A stretch of DNA of 64,000 nucleotides, taken from Bacilli bacterium. Its GTDB lineage: Bacteria; Bacillota_I; Bacilli_A; RF39; UBA660. Under the pieces are notes generated by a model, which did not search any database, was not told the DNA's origin, and worked only from the letters and a program-made list of their open reading frames with translations. The position numbers were made by a program, and so were the translations under genes. The DNA lies in the NCBI GenBank assembly GCA_017434825.1, contig JAFSGC010000008.1, forward strand, positions 1 to 64,000, written 5' to 3'. Of the stretch, positions 46,315 to 54,753 are shown piece by piece (the first letter of the stretch is position 1; each line of letters begins with the position of its first letter).

Positions 46315-46812
46315 TTAACTGTTTTTCAAAATAACATTTTCATACATATAAGAATAAATATTTCTAATTGTTTCATATTCATTATTAAAAAGAACTTTTA
46401 ATACTTCATATACGTCTTTTTTATTAATAGCAACCTTCATTAATTCTTTAGTTTCACTACTATACTTTAAATATATATTCATAAATTTATTCATAATTTG
46501 TTTATTTTCTATATACTCTGCTAAAAAAGTATCAAAAGAAAAATTAACATCACTAGTCATTACTAGATAACGGTATTTATTTTCATTAATAATTTGTAAT
46601 TTGCCATTTAAATAAGCTTCAGAAACTAAGTTATTAGTTTTAATCATATCTTTAATTTCTAAAATTGTATACTTCTTAGTAAATTCATCAATAGCTTCTA
46701 ATCTAGTATAATTAATAGGAATTGTATTATTTAATAACAAATTAATATCAACAGGCATAAAATCACCAGGTCTAGCTTCAAGAACTAAATGATATGCTTT
46801 TTGAGTTTCCAT
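46315..46812 (-). CDS. Unknown helical protein
   Basis: A 165-residue soluble protein started at the ATG preceded by TTGGAGG (METQKAYHLVLEARPGDF). It has helical blocks (IPINYTRLEAIDEFTKKYTI, then FLAEYIENKQIMNKFMNIY) and ends EYETIRNIYSYMYENVIL. It lies between an FtsW/SpoVE-type gene and the AI-2E-type permease. No family recognised; I see no catalytic residues or membrane segments. Confidence 0.6.
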   Translation of the reverse strand: METQKAYHLVLEARPGDFMPVDINLLLNNTIPINYTRLEAIDEFTKKYTILEIKDMIKTNNLVSEAYLNGKLQIINENKYRYLVMTSDVNFSFDTFLAEYIENKQIMNKFMNIYLKYSSETKELMKVAINKKDVYEVLKVLFNNEYETIRNIYSYMYENVILKNS

Positions 46813-46861
46813 AATTATACCTCCAATTAAGTCGAGGGATAAATATATCATAATTTATAAA

Positions 46862-46888
46862 AGCTGTCAAATTATATTTTTGACAGCT
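46862..46888 (-). terminator. Terminator overlapping the end of the FtsW-like gene
   Basis: AGCTGTCAAA and TTTGACAGCT form a 10-bp stem with a 7-nt loop spanning the stop codon. The T tail on the minus strand is short (TTTTA). Confidence 0.6.
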
Positions 46889-48023
46889 CTCTATTAAAAC
46901 GATTTTTCTTATTTTCTATTGCTACCCTTTCAACGCAAAAGATCATTAGAATAGCATTTATAGTATAACTACCCCCATAAGATAAGAACGGAAGCGGTAC
47001 TCCAGTAAGTGGAATAAGTGCTAAAACTCCTAATAAATTAACTAATATATGAAGCGCAAAATACCAAAAAGCACCATATGCAATCAAGCTTGTACGTAAA
47101 TTATCAGCACTTTTAGCTATTTTAAACATTCTAAGAAGCATTACTCCATATCCTAAAATTACTACTACACCAATAATAGCTCCAAGTTCTTCACATATAA
47201 TCGGGAAAATAAAGTCTGTATGACTTTCTGGTAAATACATATATTTTTGTGTACTTTGGCCTAAACCCATTCCAAATAATCCGCCATTGGAAATAGCAAT
47301 TAATCCATTACAAACCTGATATCCAGTATCTTCTTTATATCTAGTACAAGGACTCTTATAATTAAAACGGCTTAACTTTTCGCTACTGAAAATGTCGCCT
47401 CCCTTAAACATTAAAACTCCACCAACTAAAACAACTGCAATTAGCCCCAACTTCATGATTTTCGAGATGTTTTTCATGATCATTGGAACACTTAAAAAGG
47501 TTAACCCTGATATTGCCAAAAGAATTGCCGCACTACCCCAGTCTGGTTGTTTAGCAATTAAAAACGTCATTACTAAATCAATACAAAGAGGGATAAAATA
47601 CAAAGATAAATTTCTTTGATTAGAGTATGTTAAATTATGATAAAAAACAGCAGTAAATAGAATTAAAACTGTCTTAGCAAATTCGCTTGGTTGTAAATTA
47701 AAAGGACCAATAGCAAACCAACTTTGGGCATTATTAGTAATCTCCCCTTTTACTAATACCAAAACTAGTAAAAAGAAAACCCCAATGGTACCAGCATATG
47801 AAATAAATTTATACTTTTTCGTAGGTATAAATAATATAACAAAGCCTACAATATACGCAAGAATTAATACAATCAATTGACGAATAAAAAAGTGATTGGA
47901 AGAAACTTGATACCTTAATACTGTTGATGCACTTGATGCAGATAAAATCATCATAAGTCCAAATACAGAATATATAATAGTTAAAATAAGTAGTGTTTTA
48001 TCAATTTTCTTTATGTCCTTCAT
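46872..48023 (-). CDS. FtsW/RodA/SpoVE-family peptidoglycan glycosyltransferase
   Basis: A 383-residue polytopic SEDS protein (about ten helices). Motifs: LRYQVSSNHFFIRQLIVLIL near the N-terminus, then QPSEFAKTVLILF, LIAKQPDWGSAAILLAISGL (catalytic Asp), NGGLFGMGLGQSTQKYMYLP, ESHTDFIFPIICEELGAIIG and LPFLSYGGSYTI. These polymerise glycan strands from lipid II for division (FtsW) or spore cortex (SpoVE). Which one cannot be told from the sequence alone; no class B PBP gene is adjacent. Confidence 0.9.
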   Translation of the reverse strand: MKDIKKIDKTLLILTIIYSVFGLMMILSASSASTVLRYQVSSNHFFIRQLIVLILAYIVGFVILFIPTKKYKFISYAGTIGVFFLLVLVLVKGEITNNAQSWFAIGPFNLQPSEFAKTVLILFTAVFYHNLTYSNQRNLSLYFIPLCIDLVMTFLIAKQPDWGSAAILLAISGLTFLSVPMIMKNISKIMKLGLIAVVLVGGVLMFKGGDIFSSEKLSRFNYKSPCTRYKEDTGYQVCNGLIAISNGGLFGMGLGQSTQKYMYLPESHTDFIFPIICEELGAIIGVVVILGYGVMLLRMFKIAKSADNLRTSLIAYGAFWYFALHILVNLLGVLALIPLTGVPLPFLSYGGSYTINAILMIFCVERVAIENKKNRFNRELSKI

Positions 48024-48155
48024 ATTCTCTCTCCATTATAAATTCTATCAAAAGAAGCTTTTAAAGTCCACGATTTATTCAAATTACAACTTTTGTAGTG
48101 TCAAAATTGACAAAGTTCTAATATCTTATAATAGATACATAAAGGAGGGTTACAT

Positions 48156-48341
48156 ATGTATTATTATGGAAATAACGGCTACTACGGTGGCGGTTACCAA
48201 GCTCCTTGTTGCGGTGGCACATACGCTGGTTATACAAGTGGATACGGAATCGGTGCTGCTATATGGATAGTACTTTTCATACTACTTGTAATAATTATTG
48301 GTGCATGGGGCTTTGGTAATAATCAAGGTTTCAATAACTAG
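48156..48341 (+). CDS. YjcZ-type tiny Gly/Tyr-rich spore membrane peptide
   Basis: A 61-residue peptide. The first half is Gly/Tyr/Cys-rich (GNNGYYGGGYQAPCCGGTYA). The second half is one membrane helix (about 33-51) with the run AAIWIVLFILLVIIIGAWGF typical of the small YjcZ/TIGR01732 sporulation family. The ribosome site AAAGGAGGG is strong. It faces away from the FtsW/SpoVE-like gene, and the nearby promoter does not fit sigma-A well, so a sporulation sigma factor is plausible but unproven. Confidence 0.8.
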   Translation: MYYYGNNGYYGGGYQAPCCGGTYAGYTSGYGIGAAIWIVLFILLVIIIGAWGFGNNQGFNN

Positions 48342-48363
48342 GAAGCTTTGCTTCCTTTTTTTT
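48340..48363 (+). terminator. Terminator of the YjcZ-like gene
   Basis: AGGAAGC pairs with GCTTCCT with a 3-nt loop, followed by a T run on the plus strand; it overlaps the stop codon. Confidence 0.8.
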
Positions 48364-48421
48364 ATGTCTCAATTGAAGTTTCAAAAAAAATTTGGTATTA
48401 TAACTGCGAAGAGGAATTATT

Positions 48422-48976
48422 ATGAATTTACCAAATATTAAAATTTTAGACGAAAAAAATAAAATCCTTCGAACTATTTCAAAGGATGTTACCTTCCCTA
48501 TAGACGAAGAAACAAAAAAACTAATTTATGATGCCATAACATATCTTGAGATGTCACAAGATGATGACATTGCTTTAGAATATGATTTACGAGCAGGTAT
48601 GGGACTTGCATTTATTCAAATGGGTATTCCCAAAAGAATATTTGTAATTGCTAACAAAGATGAAAATTCCGGAAAATTTGAGGAACACATTATTATTAAC
48701 CCTACTATTGTGGCTCAAAGCGAAGAGCTTGTATATGTCGGCGAAGGTGAAGGCTGTCTTTCAGTAAATCGTCCTGTTGACGGCATAGTTCCAAGACATG
48801 CAAGAATTACAGTAAAATATAATGACATCGAAGGAAAAGAAAAAACAGTTCGTGTACGCGAAGACATAGCAGTTGCATTCCAACACGAAATCGATCATTT
48901 AAATGGTATCCTATTCGTTGATAAAATAGATAAGAAAAACCCATACAAAAACAAAGAAAAAATGAGAGAAATATAA
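48422..48976 (+). CDS. def: Peptide deformylase
   Basis: A 184-residue metalloprotein that removes the formyl group from nascent proteins. Motif 2 is EGCLS (metal Cys) and motif 3 is QHEIDH (two His ligands and catalytic Glu), both intact. Motif 1, normally GxGxAAxQ, reads GMGLAFIQMG here, keeping the Gln but replacing the two Ala by Phe-Ile. Length is in the type 2 range of Gram-positives. The start follows GAGGAATT. Confidence 0.95.
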   Translation: MNLPNIKILDEKNKILRTISKDVTFPIDEETKKLIYDAITYLEMSQDDDIALEYDLRAGMGLAFIQMGIPKRIFVIANKDENSGKFEEHIIINPTIVAQSEELVYVGEGEGCLSVNRPVDGIVPRHARITVKYNDIEGKEKTVRVREDIAVAFQHEIDHLNGILFVDKIDKKNPYKNKEKMREI

Positions 48977-48980
48977 AAAA

Positions 48981-48998
48981 CAAATTCAAATGAATTTG
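48981..48998. terminator. Bidirectional terminator between def and the TasA-like gene
   Basis: CAAATTC pairs with GAATTTG, 4-nt loop, with T tracts on both strands; it serves the convergent genes at 48422 and 49004. Confidence 0.8.
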
Positions 48999-49003
48999 TT
49001 TTT

Positions 49004-49627
49004 TTATACATTTGCAACGCAAGCACCTGGAACAATTGATAAAGTTCCCTTTGGCGTTTGCCCCATTACAGAATTTTGATCAACTGCTAAATTATAAAAC
49101 TTTAAAGTAATTGTCCAATTATGAGTTACCGTCGTCGTCGAAGTTGTCGCAATACTTCCAGTATACATTGTAACTTCAGTAGTTTTATCTGCTAGTGAAT
49201 AATCAGCAAAGGATAATGATCCTGCACTACCAGCAACAACAAATTCTTTTAAACCTGCATTCTTAGCAGCCGTTGATGATGTAAATGCCGTCGTTGGTAT
49301 ATATTTAATTGAATAACTGCATGTTGCACCTTTTGTAAAATCACTACTTGTAGTCATTTTTACTGCCATAGTTGTAGATTTAGATATATAAGATGTATAA
49401 GTATTTGATGCATCATGTAAACTTAGATTATCCCAAGAAATCTCTAAGGCAACAGACGTATTTCCTGAATAGGCCATCGTTATACCATTACTTATATCTT
49501 TGATTTGCATATTTGCTGTAGTTGTCCCAGTATTAGTAGGTTTTCCTATGTAAGCAAAAGCTAAAGCTATCGAAGTCATTAACACTATAACAAAAATAGT
49601 TAAAATAACAATATTTTTCTTTTTCAT
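49004..49627 (-). CDS. TasA/camelysin-like surface protein
   Basis: A 207-residue exported protein. The N-terminus is MKKKNIVILTIFVIVLMTSI followed by ALAFAYIGKPTNTG, a membrane segment with a SipW-type processing region. The body is Thr/Ser-rich beta structure and ends YNLAVDQNSVMGQTPKGTLS and a Cys near the C-terminus, the same pattern as the protein at 44475. So it is a family paralogue. The ribosome site is GGAAGG. Structural or matrix role is inference from similarity. Confidence 0.7.
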   Translation of the reverse strand: MKKKNIVILTIFVIVLMTSIALAFAYIGKPTNTGTTTANMQIKDISNGITMAYSGNTSVALEISWDNLSLHDASNTYTSYISKSTTMAVKMTTSSDFTKGATCSYSIKYIPTTAFTSSTAAKNAGLKEFVVAGSAGSLSFADYSLADKTTEVTMYTGSIATTSTTTVTHNWTITLKFYNLAVDQNSVMGQTPKGTLSIVPGACVANV

Positions 49628-49691
49628 ATAAATTACCTTCCACTATAAAGAGTATATCAAAAAGCCCGTAGATAAACAACAATCAAGAAAA

Positions 49692-49715
49692 AAATAGACA
49701 TTATTTTGTCTATTT
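49692..49715 (-). terminator. Terminator overlapping the stop of the 484-residue surface gene
   Basis: AAATAGACA and TGTCTATTT form a 9-bp stem with a 6-nt loop; a T-rich tail follows on the minus strand. Confidence 0.7.
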
Positions 49716-51168
49716 ATTGGCTAATTACATATGGATTAGCTTGTGTTCCCTTTCCCCCAATAATTTTAACATCATTATTAAGATAAACAACAGGACGCCA
49801 AGATCTAGAAGTTGGATCAGTAGGCCATTGTTCTGGGAATAGATTTCCGGTGTTTTGAACACGCATAATATACGCACTAGGAGCATACGGAACCATTGAA
49901 TACTGATAGGTATATTTATACATCCAATTATGCTTATAACACTCCAAATTATAATTATGAACATAAACACTTGTGTTGTTGCATGTAGGTCCATAAGCAG
50001 CATAACCATAATCGCTAATATACATAACTGATACTTTTGCATTCATCGTCAGCGTCGAAACCCCATATCCAGGAGTAGAACTTCTTTCTGTGTTGTAAAA
50101 ATCAGCAGCAGTATAACTACCATAACTACTACTTGCAGCACCTAAATACCATTTAGCCGTTGCGATCATACTTTGGCTAGCGCTATTAATGCTATTCAAG
50201 TACGTCCCGTTTAAATAATTTTTTAGATTTGAATTAGCAAAATCAACCGAGTAAACAGTGCTAGTTGTCGCGTCCGTAGATGAAACTCGCATAAGTTTCG
50301 TATAATATTTTCCAGAAGTTAAACCAATAGAGCTTCCATCAAAAGCTCCAATGATTCGCCATAATTCATTATTAAACATTACATAATTGTCTGGATCTTT
50401 ACCTTCGTAACGATATCCATTTTGATTTATTACGCGATATAAAGAACTATCTTGACTTGATGTATAGTCTGAGCTACTAGCATAAGCAACAACAGTATCT
50501 CCTAACAAGTCGCCGCCATCCCATTCAGAATAATCAGAAACAATTAATTGTCCCGAAAAAGTTTTATTTAAAGTAATATTATTATTTGCTCCTGTTTGAG
50601 TACGATCACCTTCATAATAATCTACCCATAAATATAAATAATAATTCTTTGACGTCCCAGCGGATATCGTAGTATTTAATAACTCATATCCATATTTAAC
50701 TGTAATATTTGTGTTTGCCTTTACTTCACTGACTATTTGTGACGTCAATAGTTTTTCGCTATTACCACTATTTAAATAACTGCCAGCGGTAGGTAACGAT
50801 CCACCTTGCTCTACGATAGCATATTTTAATGCATTCGCAGGTAATGTCGACGATGTAGACGGAGCAAGTGATATAACAAGTTTAGATGTTACATTACAAT
50901 TATTAGTTACCTTAAAAGCATAACGATACGTAGTTGAACTCAAAGCTTTTAAATCGCTTATTGGTGCTGCGGTATCTCCAGTTAAACTTATTTGCGTAGC
51001 GCTACCTAAATCCGCACTTGCACACGCGGGTATTTTTACTTCAGTAGCAATATCCACTTTTTCTGATACCGCTATTACATAAAATGCATATGACCCTGAT
51101 ATTAAAGTACAAATTAAAATTAAAGTTGATATTATTGATAATAAAGTTTTTCTATTTTGCTCATTCAT
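49714..51168 (-). CDS. Modular TasA-like surface protein, tandem copy 1
   Basis: A 484-residue exported protein. Its N-terminal segment (about 1-50) has a membrane helix ending GSYAFYVIAVSEKVDIATEV. Next comes a beta domain (about 50-215; PACASADLGSATQISLTGD), then the shared C-terminal module: SSQDSSLYRVINQNGYRYEG, KDPDNYVMFNNELWRIIGAF and a terminal GKGTQANPYVISQ. It is closely similar to the next gene and shares its C-terminal module with the protein at 18358. The start follows AGAGGTT. Its promoter carries a homopolymer (see 51211-51238). Function inferred as cell-surface or matrix structure. Confidence 0.75.
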   Translation of the reverse strand: MNEQNRKTLLSIISTLILICTLISGSYAFYVIAVSEKVDIATEVKIPACASADLGSATQISLTGDTAAPISDLKALSSTTYRYAFKVTNNCNVTSKLVISLAPSTSSTLPANALKYAIVEQGGSLPTAGSYLNSGNSEKLLTSQIVSEVKANTNITVKYGYELLNTTISAGTSKNYYLYLWVDYYEGDRTQTGANNNITLNKTFSGQLIVSDYSEWDGGDLLGDTVVAYASSSDYTSSQDSSLYRVINQNGYRYEGKDPDNYVMFNNELWRIIGAFDGSSIGLTSGKYYTKLMRVSSTDATTSTVYSVDFANSNLKNYLNGTYLNSINSASQSMIATAKWYLGAASSSYGSYTAADFYNTERSSTPGYGVSTLTMNAKVSVMYISDYGYAAYGPTCNNTSVYVHNYNLECYKHNWMYKYTYQYSMVPYAPSAYIMRVQNTGNLFPEQWPTDPTSRSWRPVVYLNNDVKIIGGKGTQANPYVISQ

Positions 51169-51210
51169 TTTTACAACCTCTTTAACTACCCTATACCCTT
51201 ATTTTGTCCC

Positions 51211-51238
51211 ATATTATCAAAAAAAAAAAAAAAATCAA
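51211..51238 (-). promoter_or_regulatory. Promoter with a 16-nt T homopolymer in its spacer
   Basis: On the minus strand TTGATT (51238-51233), a 16-bp spacer of 14 T plus GA, then TAATAT (51216-51211). The whole T run is 16 nt (51219-51234) and overlaps the -35. Spacer length would change with every slippage event. Confidence 0.6.
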
Positions 51239-51301
51239 GGTGATTTTAAGCTTCTTAATTCTCCCGAAGAAAATGATTAATAAAAAAATTAGCTCACAAA
51301 A

Positions 51302-51325
51302 AATAGGTAATATTTATTACCTATT
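51302..51325 (-). terminator. Terminator overlapping the stop of the 488-residue surface gene
   Basis: AATAGGTAA and TTACCTATT form a 9-bp stem with a 6-nt loop, followed by a T run on the minus strand. Confidence 0.75.
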
Positions 51326-52790
51326 ATTGACTAATTGTATATGGACTAGCACTTGTACCAGATCCACCGGTAAGTATTACGTCATTATTTAAATACAAAG
51401 TTGGTCTTGAACGACAAGAAGTATTATTTGAAACTGCAGTATGTATAAATCCATCATAAGTACCGTTGTCACTAAAAATAATATTTACAGAGGTACCCTC
51501 AGAATTTCCTGTTATAGTATATTGAATATTAGTTGAAGAATACAACCAATTAAGATTCATACAAGAACTAGTCTGATTATTATAATATACTACATTATTA
51601 TCACATCCAGACCCATATGCTCCATAGAAATAATCGCTGGGATAAATTAACCCCATATAACCTCGAACGTTAAGAACGCTCGGCGCACTATAAGCTCCCG
51701 TAGATGCTCTTTCCATGTTATATAAAGCACCAGTATTAGTAGGGCCTGAGCTTAATGCCCCTAAATACCATTTTGCATTAGTTATCATACTACGTGCCGA
51801 TTCACTTAAACTAGATAAATATTCACTATTCATATATTTATTTACTGTAGAGGATGCCCAACTATTATTTGTGGTTGTTCCGTTAAAAACCCCGATTGCA
51901 GCAGGGTAAAACGTAGGTCTTATTATCTTCGTATAATACTCCCCTTCAGTAAGTCCAATAGTAGAACCTTCGAAAGCTCCAATTATTCTCCATGTTTCTC
52001 CATTAAAACTTATGTAATTGTTTGGATCTTTTCCTTCATACCGATAGCCATTTTGATTTATTACTCGATATTTAGTTGAATCTTGACTTGATGTTCTTTC
52101 ACTTCCATCTCCAAGAGCAACTATCGCATCTCCCAAGAAATTGACTTCAGATGCAGATTTATAATCTGAAATGATTAATTGCCCCTCGAATGACTTATTT
52201 AAAGTTATGTTGTTATTTGCACCAGTTTGAGTTTTATCCCCTTCATAGTAATCTACCCACAAATATAAATAATAGCTTTTGGTTTTTCCCGCAGCAATTG
52301 TTGTACTTAATATTTCATAACCAACATCTACAGTAACATTTGCATTAGCTTTTACTTCGCTAACTATTTGCGCAGTAAGTGCCTTTGCATCATTAAAATA
52401 AGACCCATGTTTAGGAGCGTCAGCACTTTGTTCTACTAAAGCATATTTCAAAGCTGTCATTGGCATAGTTGATGAAGTTGTTGGCGCTACTGATATAACC
52501 AAATTTGATGTCACACTACAATTATTTGTTACAGTAAATGCATAGCGATAAGTAGTTGAACTTAAAGCCTTTAAATCACTTATTGGAGCAGCATTATCTC
52601 CGGTTAAGCTAATCTTTGTTGCACTTCCTAAATCGGCGCTTGCACACGCTGGAATTTTTACTTCTGTAGCAATATCCACCTTTTCTGATACCGCAATCAC
52701 ATAAAATGCATATGACGCAGATATAATCGTACATATTAAAATTAATGTTGATATAACTGATAATGTTATTTTTCTTTTTTCCTTAGTCAT
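51324..52790 (-). CDS. Modular TasA-like surface protein, tandem copy 2
   Basis: A 488-residue paralogue of the 49714 protein. The first 120 residues are nearly identical (FYVIAVSEKVDIATEVKIPA, then ISLTGDNAAPISDLKALSST) while the C-terminal module diverges more (TLYLNNDVILTGG, ending GTSASPYTISQ). This points to a tandem duplication with diversification of the outer part. A conventional promoter (52817-52845) precedes it, in contrast to copy 1. The start follows GAAAGG. Exported, probably part of the cell surface or matrix. Confidence 0.75.
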   Translation of the reverse strand: MTKEKRKITLSVISTLILICTIISASYAFYVIAVSEKVDIATEVKIPACASADLGSATKISLTGDNAAPISDLKALSSTTYRYAFTVTNNCSVTSNLVISVAPTTSSTMPMTALKYALVEQSADAPKHGSYFNDAKALTAQIVSEVKANANVTVDVGYEILSTTIAAGKTKSYYLYLWVDYYEGDKTQTGANNNITLNKSFEGQLIISDYKSASEVNFLGDAIVALGDGSERTSSQDSTKYRVINQNGYRYEGKDPNNYISFNGETWRIIGAFEGSTIGLTEGEYYTKIIRPTFYPAAIGVFNGTTTNNSWASSTVNKYMNSEYLSSLSESARSMITNAKWYLGALSSGPTNTGALYNMERASTGAYSAPSVLNVRGYMGLIYPSDYFYGAYGSGCDNNVVYYNNQTSSCMNLNWLYSSTNIQYTITGNSEGTSVNIIFSDNGTYDGFIHTAVSNNTSCRSRPTLYLNNDVILTGGSGTSASPYTISQ

Positions 52791-52816
52791 AACATATACC
52801 TTTCTACTCTTATAAA

Positions 52817-52845
52817 ATTATAACAAAATATAAAAGGATTTACAA
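52817..52845 (-). promoter_or_regulatory. Promoter of surface gene copy 2
   Basis: On the minus strand TTGTAA, 17-bp spacer, perfect TATAAT. Confidence 0.7.
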
Positions 52846-52860
52846 TTAGATAAAAAGAAA

Positions 52861-52882
52861 AAAGATATCCTAAGATATCTTT
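52861..52882 (-). terminator. Terminator of the phosphorelay operon
   Basis: AAAGATATC pairs with GATATCTTT, 4-nt loop, followed by TTTCTTTTT on the minus strand. Confidence 0.75.
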
Positions 52883-52886
52883 TGAC

Positions 52887-54752
52887 TTATTTTTGACAGA
52901 AAATATTATTTAATAATGATTGTAATTCCTCACGATTAATAGGTTTTGAAATATAGCCATCAAATCCTTCGTTTAAATACATTTCTTTCATTCCTACCAT
53001 AGCATTAGCAGTAAGCGCTATAATCGGAGGAATTTTCACATTTTCAAGAGCGCGTATGTTTCTTAGAGTCTCAATTCCATCCATAATTGGCATCATGTGA
53101 TCTAAGAATATTAAATCGTAACGAGCGCCTTCTTTTATTTTCTTAATTGCTTCTTCACCGCTACTTGCTAATGTAATTTGAAATTTATAATCACTTAAAA
53201 TTCTTTCTGCAACCTTTAAATTTAAGTTATTATCATCAACTACTAATATATCATATAGTGAACCATCAAAATGAATATTAGTATGTGCTGATTGACTAAT
53301 CGTTTGAACTTGAGCATTTTGAATATTACCATAATATATCTTTTGAGGCATTATTACAGTAAATGTTGTACCTTTTCCATACTCACTTTCAAATGTAATT
53401 GTACCTCCCAAAAGCTCAACTAGCTTTTTAGTGATTACTAACCCCAAACCAGTGCCTTCGATTTCGCGATAGTTTTCTTGGTTATTAATCCTAGAAAACT
53501 TAACAAACATTTTATCAAAGTCACTTTCTTTAATCCCGATACCGGAATCCGCTACCACAAATTTTAAATTTGCATATTCTCCCATATTCTCTGCTGAAAC
53601 TAAGAAATCAATATGCCCTTGTTCAGTATATTTCGCAGCATTTGATAATAAATTCATTAAAATTTGATATACCTTTAATTCATCACCAATAAAATGGGAA
53701 GGAACATCACGATCAATTTGAACGTTAAGCTTAATTTTATCGGTATCAAGCTTTGACATAATTACACTAGTAAGTTGCATAACAACTTTTCTAAATTCAT
53801 ATATCTTTTCATTCTTTTCTTCTTTACCACTTTCAATTCTCGATACATCTAGTATATTATTAATAATTTGTAAAAGTGTTGTTGATGCGTCATAAATATT
53901 TTGAACTTCACCCTTTTGTTTTTCGTTTAATTCTTCCATTAATAAGGCTTCACTAAATCCAATAATAGCATTCATCGGAGTACGAATATCGTGACTCATA
54001 TTAGATAAGAAATCGGTTTTAGCTTTTGAAGCCTCTTCTACTTGTTCTTTTTCTACTTCCAGCTCTGCTATAATTTTCAAATCTTGATTTTCACGTGTAA
54101 AATATACAAATAATAATGTAAATGCTCTTACCGAACTAACTAACATTATTGTTGGGAAAATCCATTGTAAAACCATTGATAATACTACAAGTAATAAGAA
54201 AACGAATACCGGTAAACTCTTTGCAAAACTTACCTTTTTAGGATTCTTTATTAAATATAATGCTGCAACAAACATATATACTGCTCCTACTAAATAGGAA
54301 ACAAATATAGCAGTACCATGTCTTTCCGCGTTAAATAATTCAAAATCAAATGAATAGCGTACATCTAATAAAGATATCAATATTGATGCCAAAACAGTAA
54401 AATATAATCCCCATCTAAAATGAGATGTATTTTTAAATAGTTCCTTTAAATTATAATTTTCTGCTTCAGTATTAATGGTTAAAACATATACCATTAGCCA
54501 CCAACACCAAAACAAAGAAACAATTAAATATATTTTATTTACAACATCAACTAACAAAAACTTTGTTTCATGTAATGGAATTAACAAATTCAAGCTAATA
54601 TCCAAAAGCAATATGGCAGTTGTTAATAACAAGAAAATTTGGAATACCACACCTTTTAAATTCCTTTTTTTGTTCTTATATGTAAAGATTCCTAATAAAA
54701 GGAACATATACAATAAAGAACAAACTTGAAACGCAATATTTTTAAACATCAT
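52887..54752 (-). CDS. Hybrid sensor histidine kinase with C-terminal receiver
   Basis: A 621-residue protein. The first 220 residues hold about seven membrane helices (7TM-type sensor), then a coiled linker. HisKA: FLSNMSHDIRTPMNAIIGFS with the phosphorylated His. ATPase: NLLSNAAKYTEQG, ADSGIGI and GTGLGLVITKKLVELLGG are the N, G1 and G2 boxes. The C-terminal receiver (about 500-621) has DILVVDDNNLNLKVAERILS and DLIFLDHMMPIMDG with the phospho-accepting Asp, and KPIN at its end. With the two following genes it makes a closed phosphorelay. It follows the response regulator gene by one base. Confidence 0.93.
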   Translation of the reverse strand: MMFKNIAFQVCSLLYMFLLLGIFTYKNKKRNLKGVVFQIFLLLTTAILLLDISLNLLIPLHETKFLLVDVVNKIYLIVSLFWCWWLMVYVLTINTEAENYNLKELFKNTSHFRWGLYFTVLASILISLLDVRYSFDFELFNAERHGTAIFVSYLVGAVYMFVAALYLIKNPKKVSFAKSLPVFVFLLLVVLSMVLQWIFPTIMLVSSVRAFTLLFVYFTRENQDLKIIAELEVEKEQVEEASKAKTDFLSNMSHDIRTPMNAIIGFSEALLMEELNEKQKGEVQNIYDASTTLLQIINNILDVSRIESGKEEKNEKIYEFRKVVMQLTSVIMSKLDTDKIKLNVQIDRDVPSHFIGDELKVYQILMNLLSNAAKYTEQGHIDFLVSAENMGEYANLKFVVADSGIGIKESDFDKMFVKFSRINNQENYREIEGTGLGLVITKKLVELLGGTITFESEYGKGTTFTVIMPQKIYYGNIQNAQVQTISQSAHTNIHFDGSLYDILVVDDNNLNLKVAERILSDYKFQITLASSGEEAIKKIKEGARYDLIFLDHMMPIMDGIETLRNIRALENVKIPPIIALTANAMVGMKEMYLNEGFDGYISKPINREELQSLLNNIFCQK

Positions 54753-54753
54753 A

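Noticed and set aside
48013-48270. 85-residue plus-strand frame over the YjcZ-like gene
   Set aside because: Out of frame with the well-supported small peptide, and its own start lacks a ribosome site.
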